Made by a program: the position numbers and the translations under genes
Origin: Coffea arabica
Lineage: Eukaryota > Streptophyta > Magnoliopsida > Gentianales > Rubiaceae
NCBI RefSeq assembly: GCF_036785885.1
Contig: NC_092320.1
Location: 13,455,557-13,519,556 of the forward strand
Length of the DNA stretch: 64,000 bases
Reading direction: 5' to 3'
Part shown: positions 37,824 through 49,305 of the stretch, in pieces
Position numbering within the stretch: the first letter of the stretch is position 1
Layout of the letters: each line of letters opens with the position of its first letter
Notes under the pieces: generated by a model
What the model saw: the letters and a program-made list of their open reading frames with translations, nothing else
What the model was told of the DNA's origin: nothing
The model's database searches: none

Positions 37824-37903
37824 TGTCAGGAGTGTTGCGGAGATGGGGAATTTTAGGAGAAGATTTTAGTAACTTATACGACAGGCTGCTGAATTTGAAC
37901 GGG

Positions 37904-38091
37904 GCTACAAGTCTACAGCTATGACAAAATGGTACGGTGCACAAGTCTTACGCGCACCATGATTATTTTGATATGCAACCTTGCAAATGACCCGTGCTAC
38001 AAGTCTACAGCTATGACAAAATGGTATGGCGCACAAGTGACTCGTATGATTATTTTGATGCTGCAATGCCAAGTACCACGCGAGCAAATGA
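37904..38091. repeat. 92-bp tandem duplication just upstream of the 5'-nucleotidase gene
   Basis: 'gctacaagtctacagctatg' occurs at 37904 and 37996. Both copies continue through 'acaaaatggta', 'gcacaagt' and 'gattattttgat' to 'gcaaatgaccc'. It begins about 80 bp upstream of the ATG (minus strand), so it doubles promoter or 5' leader sequence. Confidence 0.88.
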
Positions 38092-38238
38092 CCCAATTAC
38101 GGGGTGGAGTGGGCGTCAGTGCAGCAAATTTGAATTTTAAATCTGACAATGACCAGATTCTAATATTTTTTCATGGTCAACGGAATCCAGTTTAAGGAAA
38201 TACAAGTTTATATTTTGTATAATGTTAATCAAAGGATG

Positions 38239-38406
38239 GCTTTGTTTGGATTGTGAATTATTTGCCAAATTATATCTGCTTACATCATCATTACAATTTC
38301 CAACGCATCTTTTTATCTTCCCAATTACCTTTTTATCTCACATACATCACATCATAAAAAGTGCTACAGTAAAAATATCTCAAATATTTCACAATCCAAA
38401 CAAACC
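38239..38406. mobile_element. Short TIR MITE (about 168 bp)
   Basis: The left end GCTTTGTTTGGATTGTGAAT is mirrored by the right end (inverse GGTTTGTTTGGATTGTGAAA). Non-coding. The target duplication is not clear, so the superfamily is uncertain (hAT-like ends). Confidence 0.7.
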
Positions 38407-38969
38407 TTTTATCTAATAATAAGAATGTATATATATATATATATAGCTCAATTAAGTTCAACAAGGATTCAGGTTTCACATATTAGTTTTGAATTGGAGC
38501 TACTCGAATTTTAGCTCGAAATCAGTTAATGCAAGTTCGACATCGAACTTTGACCGAGTAAATATGTGAACTATTTAATTGAACTAAACTCATGGACACC
38601 CCTAATCTAGATAATTTTTGAAAGAATAAAACAACATAGCTATCAAAGAAATATTTTTGGGACAATTTGGTCCTTCAAGGATGGACGGGGCTGCTAGGAA
38701 ATTCAAGTTGCATCACCACTACCACACACTTTATGAGAGGGTAATAATTGTCACTATTAGGGGTTGGTGGCTTCAAAATTCAATAAAAACAATATACATT
38801 TCCAAAAATAGACAAATGAAGATTGAATCCCTACAAAAGCGAGACGAAAATATTTCTTGAAAATGCCAAAAATGGCTCAACGTCCACAGAAGTTAATATT
38901 TGATGAAACTCCAATGTTAATTTGTATAAAGGGGTGGCCATTATCCCCGATGAGAAGTTCGGATACTTA
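38407..38969. other. Intergenic
   Basis: Short TA repeat near 38425-38445. No gene or clear element recognised. Confidence 0.35.
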
Positions 38970-39121
38970 AGGTCTTATTTGGATTGTTATTTTTTGAAGT
39001 TTTGGTAGAAAAATGTATTATAGTGATTTAATTGATGTTAGGTAAAATGGTAATTGAAAAATCTATTTATGAAAAACATTACAACTTTTCAGTAGGAAGT
39101 AGCAATCCAAATATGGCCTAA
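38970..39121. mobile_element. Short TIR MITE (about 152 bp)
   Basis: The left end GGTCTTATTTGGATTG is mirrored by the right end (inverse GGCCATATTTGGATTGC). It has the same internal words as the element at 26931-27058. Non-coding. Confidence 0.7.
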
Positions 39122-39429
39122 GTATTTTTATAGAATAATAAAATCTAAAGGGATGAACTCTCTAAGCATAGAATTCTACAAGGGAATAGAACTTAAACGC
39201 ACTTTCCTTTTATAATGAAGTTGGGCCGGCGTTGATGGGCCTTTTGTGATGCTATGGATCGGAGCTCTACGTGTCTTAAGCCAGAGTCTTGTAAGTCTAA
39301 AATTGAAATTGGAAATCTAAAATTTGAAATTATTAAGTTACTAATTTGTTAACTACTAAATATGATGCATTTGGATGTATATTATATAACGTAATTAGTA
39401 AATAGATTATCACTTATTTTGTTAGAGTA

Positions 39430-40090
39430 AGGTTCCGTTTGATAAAACTGAATCTGAATTCTGAAGTTTGAATTCTGAAATCTGAATACTGAAATAATTA
39501 ATTTACTGAATTTTAAGCACTGAAAAAAATATATGAATGTCTGAATTTTAATTCTAAACCTATTTATACTGTTTGATAAATATTTATAACTGAATGCTTA
39601 ATAAGTTTAATTTGACAATTTTGCCCTTATATCCTTTCATTCAAAAAAGAAATAGAATATATGATTTAATTAGTTTAAAATTGTTAGGTATGAAAATGAC
39701 AATATTTATTTTTAAATCAAATTAATATAAAAGATTAAATATATTATATGAAGAGTATGAAGAATATATAAAAGTCATTAAAAAGAGAGAAAAGAGAAAC
39801 TAAAAATCGTTAGATCGAGAATATTATGTTGTTTAATTAGATAAGAATTATGAACATAATTAACAAACAAGGATAGATTTGGTAGATAAGATAAGATAGC
39901 TGAAATAATTCTATTGATTCTTATCAGAATTAAGCATTCAGTTAGGATTCTTGTGCTGAAAAAAATACACACAGGTTCAGCACTGCTTAACAAGTTCAGC
40001 AAATAAATTTTCATTTATCAAACACTCAAAACATCTGAATGTCTGAAAAAATTCAGATTCAACACTTTTTTATGTTATCAAACAGACCCT
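39430..40090. mobile_element. hAT-like MITE, about 660 bp
   Basis: The ends AAGGTTCCGTTTGATAA and (inverted) TAGGGTCTGTTTGATAA match. Just inside, both arms are built of 'tgaatctgaattctga'-type words (left, 39446-39500; right, inverted, 40030-40065). No coding frame. I could not find a convincing 8-bp duplication. Confidence 0.65.
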
Positions 40091-40208
40091 AAGTCTTGTA
40101 TAGAAAATTTAATGCTATTTAATTAATTTAAATGAATGTTCTATTTTTAACTATCAAACGTGTTTGAATATCTTAAGATCTGAACTTATTAAAATTTTGA
40201 ACCGGAAT

Positions 40209-40608
40209 ATCAAATAGGGCCTTACACACACGCCGACGCGCACGCACTTACAACCCACACAATTTCATACATATTCACATATTTTCTCACTCTCGCCCAA
40301 GCACAACTGTACAGCCTCTCTTATACATTGTACTCACACACACACTCTTTCCTTCAAACACACTTCATACATACACACACTCTCTCACACACATGCATTT
40401 TCTCTTTCACATGTTCTTTTTTTTTTTTCAATTTTCCAATAGATGGGTGTGAATTAGAGGTTTTGGTTTTGAATTCCCTCTACATGTATTCTATTTTATA
40501 GCATGCACTTTTAAACACAATTTTTTTGCCAAAGACACAAAATATATATTTTTCTTCTCTCAAATACACATCTGTTCACATTAAAACACACACACACACA
40601 CACACACA

Positions 40609-40656
<48 letters not shown>
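40209..40656. repeat. CA/CT-rich low-complexity tract with (AC)n-(CT)n microsatellite
   Basis: Strong strand asymmetry: long stretches of ca/ct on the plus strand with few G. It ends in (AC)n at about 40585-40609 and (CT)n at about 40613-40655. Confidence 0.9.
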
Positions 40657-40661
<5 letters not shown>

Positions 40662-41184
40662 GCACAATGCACACTTTTCATATTAGCATGTGGTTTATAA
40701 AATTAATACAATATAAAAATAAAACATGATATTACTATTCAGCTATATAATACACATGAAATAACATATTTTAATTCTCGCATTAAGCTGGTTATCATAC
40801 GAATTTTACTATATGGATATAGCAAATTAGGACATCAACAATTAAGTTTCAATTTTCAAATTTCAGACTTTAGTTTTTAGTTTTATCAAACACCTCGTAA
40901 ACGTACAGGAGCAAGACACTAAATATGAAACTACTTAGGTTTTTTATTTTGTTCCAATTTAATTAGTAGTTTTTTTGTTTATTAAATGCCAATATTATCT
41001 ATTTTTCATACTAATGTTCTGGAGTAAATAAAGAATTACAAAAATATATTGGCTTTCTTTTTCTTTTTTGGGTACGTAGTAGTATTTTTTTGGGGTCTAA
41101 ATATTCTACGTCCTATATATGTTATAATTTTGTGCTCGATTAAGTTGAATATGTATCCGAAGTAACACCTTTGTGTGTAATGAA
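40657..41184. other. Intergenic
   Basis: No gene recognised. A segment ending near 40905 ('agttttatcaaacacctcg') resembles a MITE terminus, but I could not pair it with confidence. Confidence 0.3.
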
Positions 41185-42943
41185 GGGATAATATCAGAAA
41201 CCTCCCCTGAGGTTTCTTGAAATATCACTAAGCTCCCCCCACATTTTGGAAATCTCTCTTACCACCCTTTGAATTGACATTTTCTTAACAATGTCAGCCC
41301 CTCTAAGCAAAAGTAACAATAGAAAATGCATTTTGGAGGAGGGGGAGTATTTTAGTTCCCTTCATACTCTTAGGTTGACTGATACAGTGACATAAGAAAG
41401 TTGCAATAGGTGGAAAATGTGAATTGGAGAGTATTTTTCTGGCATGAGCATTGTTGCATGACCGTTGGACATGCAACGGCTACTTTGAGAGCTTCCAGTT
41501 TCTTCTTTAAAAGGTGAAACTACCGCTTGAAATAGCTGCGCAGATAGGGAGGTAATTGGGCAAAGAAATGGCTAGTTCATCCTTTAACTAGGACACTCAT
41601 ACAATTAAACTAATTAAACTCATCCTTCATGGTTTATGAAATGGATGCATTTAATTAAGTAACTAATTAAACTAATTAAATTATCTGCGAGTATTACTTT
41701 CACATAATTAATTTATGTTAAATATAATACTTACCAGTTTCCCTTTTGTAAAAATATGAGTGTAATACTTTTTGAATTTTACTTACAACCATTTGTATAT
41801 TTAATATAAATTAAATGATTCAAAATAAAATGTTCATAAATAGCTATTACTTTGTTCGAGTAATAGAGGAAACCCATAAAGAGCTGATATGTTATGGGCA
41901 ATTTCTTTCTTTTTTTTTTTTTTACTTTCACGTATTTAATTTATGTTAAATACAAAACCTACTAGTTTTCCTTTCGTAAAAATATTAGTGTATCACTTTT
42001 TTAATTTTACTTACAAATATTTATGTATTTAACATAAATTATATGATTCAGAGTAAAATGCCTATAAATAACTAGTACTTTATTCATATAATAGAAGAAA
42101 CCCTTAAAGAGCTAGTAAAAAGTGTATAATTTCTTTATTTACTTTCACGTATTTAATTTATGTTAAATATAAAATCTACTAGTTTCCCTTTCGTAATAAT
42201 ATTAGTGTAACATTTTTTGAATTTCACTTATAAACATTTATATATTTAATATAAATGAAATGATTCAAAGTAAAATGCTCATAAATAGCTAGTACTTTAT
42301 TCATATAATGGAAAAAACTCGTAAAGAACTGGTATGTTATGGACAATTTTTTTTTTTACTTTCAAATACTTCATTTATATTTAAGGGAGGTTACTGCTAT
42401 CTCTGTAAAAATATTTATGTAATGGCTTTTGAATTTTATTTGCAAATATTTATGTATTTAACATAAATTAAATGATTCAGAATAAAATACCCATAAAAAC
42501 CTGGTACTTGGTTCATGTAATAGAGAAAAGCCATAAAGAGTTGGTACTTTATGGGATATTTTTTTTAAAAAAAATATTTAATTTATGTTAAATAGATAAT
42601 CTACTAGTTTTTTTCATAAGAAATTATTGTAACACTTTTTGAATTTTACTTAAAAATATTTATAGATTTATTATAATTTGAATGTTTTAGAGTAAAATGT
42701 CCACAAAAATCTTTAAGAGTAAAATATTTAATTGTTTTAATCTCTTTACTTCAAATTTTTTTTCCTTTTATCAGCTGAATAAGGTAACAGAAGAGAAACA
42801 AGGGTATTATTGGCAACTGATGAAGTCAACTAGTGACTTCTGACCCCACAATCACTTGAGGGGTGGTAAGGGAGATTTTCCAAATGTGGGGGGAGCTTAG
42901 TGATATTTCAAGAAACCTCAGGGGAGGTTTCTGATATTATCCC
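41185..42943. mobile_element. Mutator-like element (1.76 kb) with 10-bp target duplication and internal tandem array
   Basis: The inverted ends begin GGGATAATATCAGAAACCTC, and the mirrored match continues for about 100 bp. Flanks are an exact direct repeat GTGTAATGAA (41175-41184 and 42944-42953). The interior (about 41690-42730) is roughly five imperfect copies of a unit near 210 bp. Each contains 'atttaatttatgttaaata', 'ttgaattttactta' and 'cataaagagctggta'-like words. No transposase frame is visible. Confidence 0.88.
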
Positions 42944-43228
42944 GTGTAATGAATGTTAGGATAGTATTTTGTTTTAAATTGTTTCGTTTTGCATATGCCA
43001 TATCCGTAGTTTTTAATCGAAACTATCTATGACGACGTTGAGCGGATTCGCAATTTCTTGCAACTCTTTCGTCTCGAATTCCTTATTTGTGATGCAAGAT
43101 AAATTAGAGTGGAAAATATCTCTTTAAGAAAGAGAATTTGACCCAAGAAGAACACAAATGAAATGTCACTTAGTTATGCTCAGAGTTACTAATCAAATTG
43201 CTCTTTTAGTATTTTGATTGATGTAAAC

Positions 43229-43569
43229 TGTTATAAAACTAATAAAATAAAATATTACAATAGGAACTGAAGAAGTATTAGAGAAAGGAATAGAGAAAGG
43301 GAGAGTGATATCCTTATATTCTAACAAGATCCAAAAGTCCTATCAAAGGCTTTCAATGTACCTCTATATATAGGCACTACAAGATTAAAGGTACATAAAT
43401 CCTATTAAACATCCACTACTACAATAATATGAATAAACCTATGAAACGGTTTCTCCACTACATGAATAGATTAATGGATTGTAACTTCTATACATAAGTA
43501 GCCATAAAATCATGAATTAATCCTCTTGGGAATACAAAGGGACATCCACATTTTTGTTATTTCATAACA
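43229..43569 (-). repeat. 3' LTR of the copia element
   Basis: 341 bp, TG...CA. It differs from the other LTR at five positions by eye (about 1.5 %). Confidence 0.95.
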
Positions 43570-43671
43570 CTCCCCCTTGGATGTCCATTACACAAAGAAT
43601 ATGCCTCGTTAAAACCTTACTAGGGAAAAACCCAGTGGGACCAAAAACCCTAGTGAAGGAAAAAGAGTACA

Positions 43672-44574
43672 CTATTCTTGTGTAATAATTTCTCCCCCTG
43701 ATGCAAATATCATTTGAAATCTTTTAATCGTCACATTCCAATATTCTTTGCCAATTGCACTGAAATATGGTACTTCAGGACCAAGTATCTCTTCATCTTC
43801 CTTTCGCGATCTAAAACGATCCTTATTAGGATCCAATGATCCGATGACCATTGGAATATTTAATATATGTGCCTTATTCATATAAAACTACTTTAATACC
43901 TTCCGGGTATAAGCAGTTTGGTAGACAAAAATTTCACTTTTCAAATGCTCAATTTGTAAATCAAGGTAGAATTTTGTTTTTTCAAAATTCTTGATCTCAA
44001 AATCCTTCTTCAAATATTCAACATTATTTTGAATCTCTTCAGGAGTTCCAATCAAATTTAAATCATCAACATATACAGCAATTATCACAAAATTTGATCC
44101 ATTTTTCTTAATAAAAACACATGGACATATTGGATCATTGGTATAACTTTCTTTTGTCAGACATTCATTGAAACGGTTATACCACATACGTCCAGATTGT
44201 TTGAACCCATACAGAGACTTTTATAATTTAATAGAATAAATATTTTTAGAAGTTAATTTGCATGCTTCAGGCATGTTGAATCCTTCGAGAATTCTCATAT
44301 AAATATCATTTTCAAGATTTCCGTATAAATATGCAGTGACAACGTCCATTAGACGCATATTTAATTTTTCATGTATTGCAAAACTTATAAGATATCTAAA
44401 TGTGATAGCATCCACTACAGGTGAATACGTTTCATCATAATCAAATTCAAGCCTTTGTGAAAATCCTTTAGCTACTAGCTTTACACCTTTAGGTGTTTGG
44501 ACTACAAGTCCAAAAACTTTTCTTGTAGCCAGTGAGTCCAATTCAAATTGAATCGCATCTTTCCATTTTTTCAA
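43672..44574 (-). pseudogene. Broken copia reverse transcriptase
   Basis: Three open stretches on the minus strand (44574-44221, 44187-43888, 43881-43672) are separated by stops. They match Ty1/copia reverse transcriptase in order: KLVAKGFSQR, MDVVTAYLYGNLENDIYM, then the catalytic box YVDDLNLIG, then ILGPEVPYFSAIG. After that the sequence jumps to the C-terminal tail (SGGEIITQE), skipping RNase H. No functional product is expected. Confidence 0.9.
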
Positions 44575-46672
44575 TCATTTCTATACCGACATTCATCAAC
44601 CGATCTAGATTCATGATCCCCATCAACTTCTATAATATCAAGTGCTACATTTTATTAGGCTCCAATTAAATTTTTTTTTATGATTTCATTCTCTTCATAA
44701 GTTGGCTCTTCAGGAGCAACCTCTTCAAGAGGTTGAATTTTGTCATGACATTTAATCTCCGGAGATATTTGAAATCAATTTATATCTTATTTAGGTAGGC
44801 CGGCCTTAAATTTATTTGTAGCACTTGTGCATGTCCTTCAGGGACATCAATTTTAATGAGAGTATTTCCTGCAGGAATAGTTGATTTAATGACTCTTCTG
44901 GAGTCGATAATATATTTGACAATTGGTTTGTAGTTTTCTGCAAATGAATAATTTCTTGAATTTCTCGTTCACATTATTTTGTATGAGGATCGAGGAAATC
45001 CAATTTTTCAGATGATTTCCTTTCGGTTGATTTCTTCCTCCCCCTAATGTTGGGAATCGTAACTCATCAGAATAAATAAATCATTTAATAGATCACTCAT
45101 CAAATATTTTACGATATTTAATCATAAAAAGTGATTCATACCCGACATAAATTCTAAATTTCTTTTGGAGCCATATATAATATAAAGGGGTATGTATAAA
45201 TACTTGTCGGCTCTCAAATATTCTCACTTTTGTCAAATCATATATCCATTGGGATCAGTAAACTTCTGGTTTACTGCAGGTGATAATTATAAATCAAATG
45301 AGAATGAAGACAACTATATCGATAACCATTTCTCTCTCGAATGGTTATTATGATATAATTAACCTTTATCTCACTTGATTTCTAAACATGATCTCAATTA
45401 TTGTCTCATTTAGTGTCTCAATTTGATATCCGTTTCGATGGATATTCAAATTCAATAAATTTTTCGAAACATGGTAAAAAGTAGTACTTTATTCATGATA
45501 AACTTTTTTCTTACAGGGAGAAATATAGTAGTGGCTCTTCTGGAGCTTTCAATCACTTAAGCACTAACACTAATTGTGTTTGTCTCTTTTGTTGAAAAAT
45601 AGTGTATATAGTAACACTTATTAATGAAATACATATCATTATCACCATAATTTTATGGGACAAATATCATCACTATAATCCTTTGATCCCAAATGTTTAA
45701 CATCTATTTCTTCTTCGGGAAGAAAAGTCAATTACTATCATAAATTAAATCAATCAACATACACCTTCGGGGTGTTTAAAGAAATTGACCATGTGAAGAT
45801 GATATTATAATTTTGATTCGTCAAATGTACTTCGGGACATTTATCTTCAAGATTTTTATTTTCTTGTCCTTATCATTATTATCCCACTTCAAGTGGTAAC
45901 TTTTTCTCTTGTCATGGTAAAATATATATTTACCAAAATCATAGTCATGGTATCAACCATAACTATTAAATTGAAATTTAGTCACATTCACTTCTGGGAA
46001 TGGACTAGAATTAGCATGCAATAAGTACAAAATACTTCTCAAAATTTCTCTTAATATTGCTACTACAGGAGCATATTAGAGGAATCAATTGTGGAGAATA
46101 TCATTTTCAATATATCTTATGAGTAAAATTTTCTCAACACAATTTCAACTGAGAATTAATTCTGAAAATTGCAGAATTATGTTCTTGTAGCCATAGGTAA
46201 ATTTATCATACCAGGCTTTTGAAATAATGACCATCTTCTAGTGGCCAAATATTTTCGTTAAAGAACAACCATCTTCAAGTGGTCGAATCTTTTTCTTTAA
46301 ATATTTCAAAGGACAAGTAGATCCTCAAATATAATTGATTTTCTATAATAGCATCTCCAAAACTCGTTGCATCAGAATATAAGTATTTATAACAAATAAT
46401 TCTAAATGTAAATAAATAGAATTAAAAGAAGAAATATTACCTTAAAGGTGTCAAACAGTATATGTTTGTGTTTAGTGATTGTTCAGCAATAGGCACTTGT
46501 ATTTTTTGTGATAATTCAAATGTTAGCCGTAAGAAATTGACATAAGTTTGTGGGTCAGAGATTTACCTCAGAAATTACTTGAAGAAATACGGGCAGAATT
46601 TTGGCAAAACCTTGTGTTTCACTTTTGTTCACGGTAGAGGCTCCGTTTTCACCTTTTGCTCAAAAATAGAGA
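44575..46672 (-). pseudogene. Degenerate internal region of the copia element
   Basis: Lies between the reverse-transcriptase remnant and the primer-binding site, where gag, protease and integrase would be. I see only short frames and many stops. It is too short for a full gag-integrase block. Confidence 0.6.
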
Positions 46673-46687
46673 CTCGTGCTGATAACG

Positions 46688-47028
46688 TGTTATAAAACTA
46701 ATAAAATAAAATATTACAATAGGAATTGAAGAAGTATTAGAGAAAGGAATAGAGAAAGGGAGAATGATATCCTTATATTCTAACAAGATCCAAAAGTCCT
46801 ATCAAAGGGTTTCAATGTACCTCTATATATAGGCACTACAAGATTAAAGGTACATAAATCCTATTAAACATCCACTACTACAATAATATGAAGAAACCTA
46901 TGAAACGGTTTCTCCACTACATGAATAGATTAATGGATTGTAACTTCTATACATAAGTAGCCATAAAATCATGAATTAATTCTCTTGGGAATACAAAGGG
47001 ACATCCACATTTTTGTTATTTCATAACA
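46688..47028 (-). repeat. 5' LTR of the copia element
   Basis: 341 bp, same ends as the other LTR. The target duplication TAAAC follows directly. Confidence 0.95.
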
Positions 47029-47033
47029 TAAAC

Positions 47034-48149
47034 GATTTAGTTGGGACATAAAAGAGATTGCAATTTCCTCTCTACTTTGCATGTTCGTTCTATTGCATAC
47101 AATTAATTTGATGCTAACATTCTCTTATTCGTTACTCCACAGACATAGATTTTCATTTCAAAATTCCCATTAATTACTTTAAACCCAAAAAAAAAATTTG
47201 TTTTTTGAAGTTCTCCTTCCGTTGAAGCAAAGTACTCAATTGGAAGTATCCCTAGCTCAAAATAATTAAAGATTATAGTCGATGACAAGAAAATTCCTCT
47301 TCAGGCAATATCCATTTGTGAAAAGAGGCTAAAAAAAATTGAAAAGAAACACCAGAGGAACAAAACCACGGACGGAAGGCATGTTGGAAGTGGAATTTGC
47401 ATTTTCCAATACCAGAAGAGTATTGTTGAATTGTGATGATGGCTTGGCTCGGTTGGTACGTTTGAGCTTTCCTTGCTCAAGTAATTATATATATGAAATT
47501 CATCAATAAGTAAAGTAAAGTAAACTAAACCGACCCATTAACGTATTGTTCTAATTAATTAATGTCCCTTTGTCTTTTGCCTTAATATGCTATAGCCGTA
47601 GCCAACATGTCTGATTCATTCAAGGACCCAAATTGGCCATTAAGACGATTCCTTTTCTTACGCGATTTTGTCTGCAGTCGCATATATATCTCAGGACAGG
47701 ATTATCTAAAGCATGTTGGAAGCGCATATTAATCCAAATGAGCGTACGCTTGACTTGTTTTCAGCGTTTCATAAGTTTAACAACTTTGCGAGTTGTACAG
47801 ATATTGAGTGTGCTTCAATGGCTAGTAGTGTGCAGAAGTAGGAGTACTCTTGGTTTTGATATAAACAAAATTTTTTTTTTTTTCATATTTTAGACTTTCA
47901 TTTTTTTACCCTAACAAAAACTAGCTTTTGTCCGAGTTACCTTATTATGCGTTGCCAAAACTACCACTAATCAAATTTTGTCCCGACTTATCTAAGCGTG
48001 TCTCATCGATATAACCACTTATAAAAATTGTGTAACTACAAAGCATGTTTTATCGAATTTTCACCCTGATTTATCTGAGCATATATATATATATATTTTG
48101 TCAATATAGCCAGCTATAAAAATTGTAATGACAACCACCTATAAAATTC
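47034..48149. other. Intergenic
   Basis: No gene recognised. The open frame at about 47633-47893 has no family resemblance and ends in low-complexity T. Confidence 0.35.
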
Positions 48150-48439
48150 CTAGGATACAACAAGCTTTAATAAAATTCACTCAGAGAAGTATAGAAAATG
48201 TCAATTACGTATTGATTGAGATTTCATAAACTTTGTTTAGACATTAATAAATAGAAAAGCCTGTTAATTAACAAAGAAAACCGACATATCTGTTTTTGAT
48301 AAGAGTTACAAATTTGATAACTTCTCTTTTATGAAGAAATATACTAATAGAAGTAACTTATAGATTTTAAGTAACTATCCTTATTAATCTAAATAAAATT
48401 CATAGTAGAAAAATGTCTAAAATACGCAAATTAGTGAAG
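48150..48439 (+). repeat. Dispersed direct repeat, copy A
   Basis: Starts 'ctaggatacaacaa'. It shares ordered words with 51131-51380: 'acgt(a/g)ttgattgag', 'ttaacaaagaaaac', 'ataagagt', 'attttaagtaacta' and 'ctaaaatacg'. Diverged, non-coding. Confidence 0.75.
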
Positions 48440-49305
48440 AGTTAATAACAATCCCCCACTGATTTGTAACTAGTTTGGATTTCTTTTTCACACGACAAGT
48501 ATTATGCTTAAAGAAGGTGTCTCTCAAGTTGAACCATTCCCTAGCACACAAAACCATAAAGTTGATAGTATTTGAAAATTGAACTCTGTCTCTTTGTATG
48601 AGAGAATTCTAAATTTCTTATAAAAAATAAAAGACATTCCACAAACAGATCTAGAGTAATTGTAGTTAGGTATTCTCACCAAGAGGGTGTTCGCATTTTC
48701 CAAATGCGAGATCACTTTGAATTTGGTTCTAAAAACTTAAATCTATCACCTCACACTTGCCAATTTCATTCTGCCAAAACAAAACTGAAACGTCTGTACA
48801 AGGAGTAAAAAATAAGTGAAAGTCTTGGTGTACCCAAGACAGATTTGAGATTATACTGGTTGTCCCGACTCTGTAAAAGGAGTATTGTCAATTACATAAA
48901 CTAAGAGTCCTAAATGAATGGAGCTCTTTCTCTGTTACTAAGAGTTCTAAATGAATGGAGTTCTTTTTATTATTCTGTGAGATAAGAATTTAAGTTGCCA
49001 ACACATTTGCCAAATGAGATGTCTAGGGAGTTTGCATTGATAAAATGCGAAGACCCCCCTAGCGGAAAGAAACACTAGAAAGGCCCTTATTATAGAATGT
49101 TTTTAGAATTCATCATAACATTGAAAATTTCTCCTCTTTGTATAGTACAAAACAAGCATTATAGTTATCTTATTTTTCACGAGGTTTAAATTACCTTAAT
49201 ACGTTAATGGCCAAGTGCTAATCCTGTTTGTTCATGAATTTTTACCGGAGACTATCCAACTCTCTTTCTTCAAAGTGGCACCACTTCTAAACTCGTATAA
49301 ATGTA
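48440..49305. other. Intergenic, repeat-like
   Basis: No gene recognised. 'taagagt(c/t)ctaaatgaatggag' occurs twice (about 48900 and 48940), a short local duplication. Confidence 0.35.

Larger units (their letters stand above)
43229..47028 (-). mobile_element. Internally deleted Ty1/copia LTR retrotransposon
   Basis: Two 341-bp LTRs (TGTTATAAAAC...CATAACA) with a 5-bp target duplication TAAAC (43224-43228, 47029-47033). The coding strand is minus. Next to the right LTR the minus strand reads CGTTATCAGCACGAG (46687-46673), a primer-binding site of the half-tRNA-iMet copia type. Next to the left LTR is the purine tract AAGGGGGAG (43578-43570). The internal region is only 3.1 kb, short for copia. 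Only reverse-transcriptase fragments are readable, broken by stops; gag and integrase are not recognisable, and RNase H appears deleted between 'PYFSAIG' and the C-terminal tail. Confidence 0.93.

Noticed and set aside
40526-40729. 67-residue open frame with His-Thr and Ser-Leu repeats
   Set aside because: Direct translation of the (AC)n-(CT)n microsatellite.
39289-40905. Possible larger nested MITE enclosing 39430-40090
   Set aside because: The outer ends share only loose 'gtctaaaatttgaaa'-type words and no target duplication could be found.
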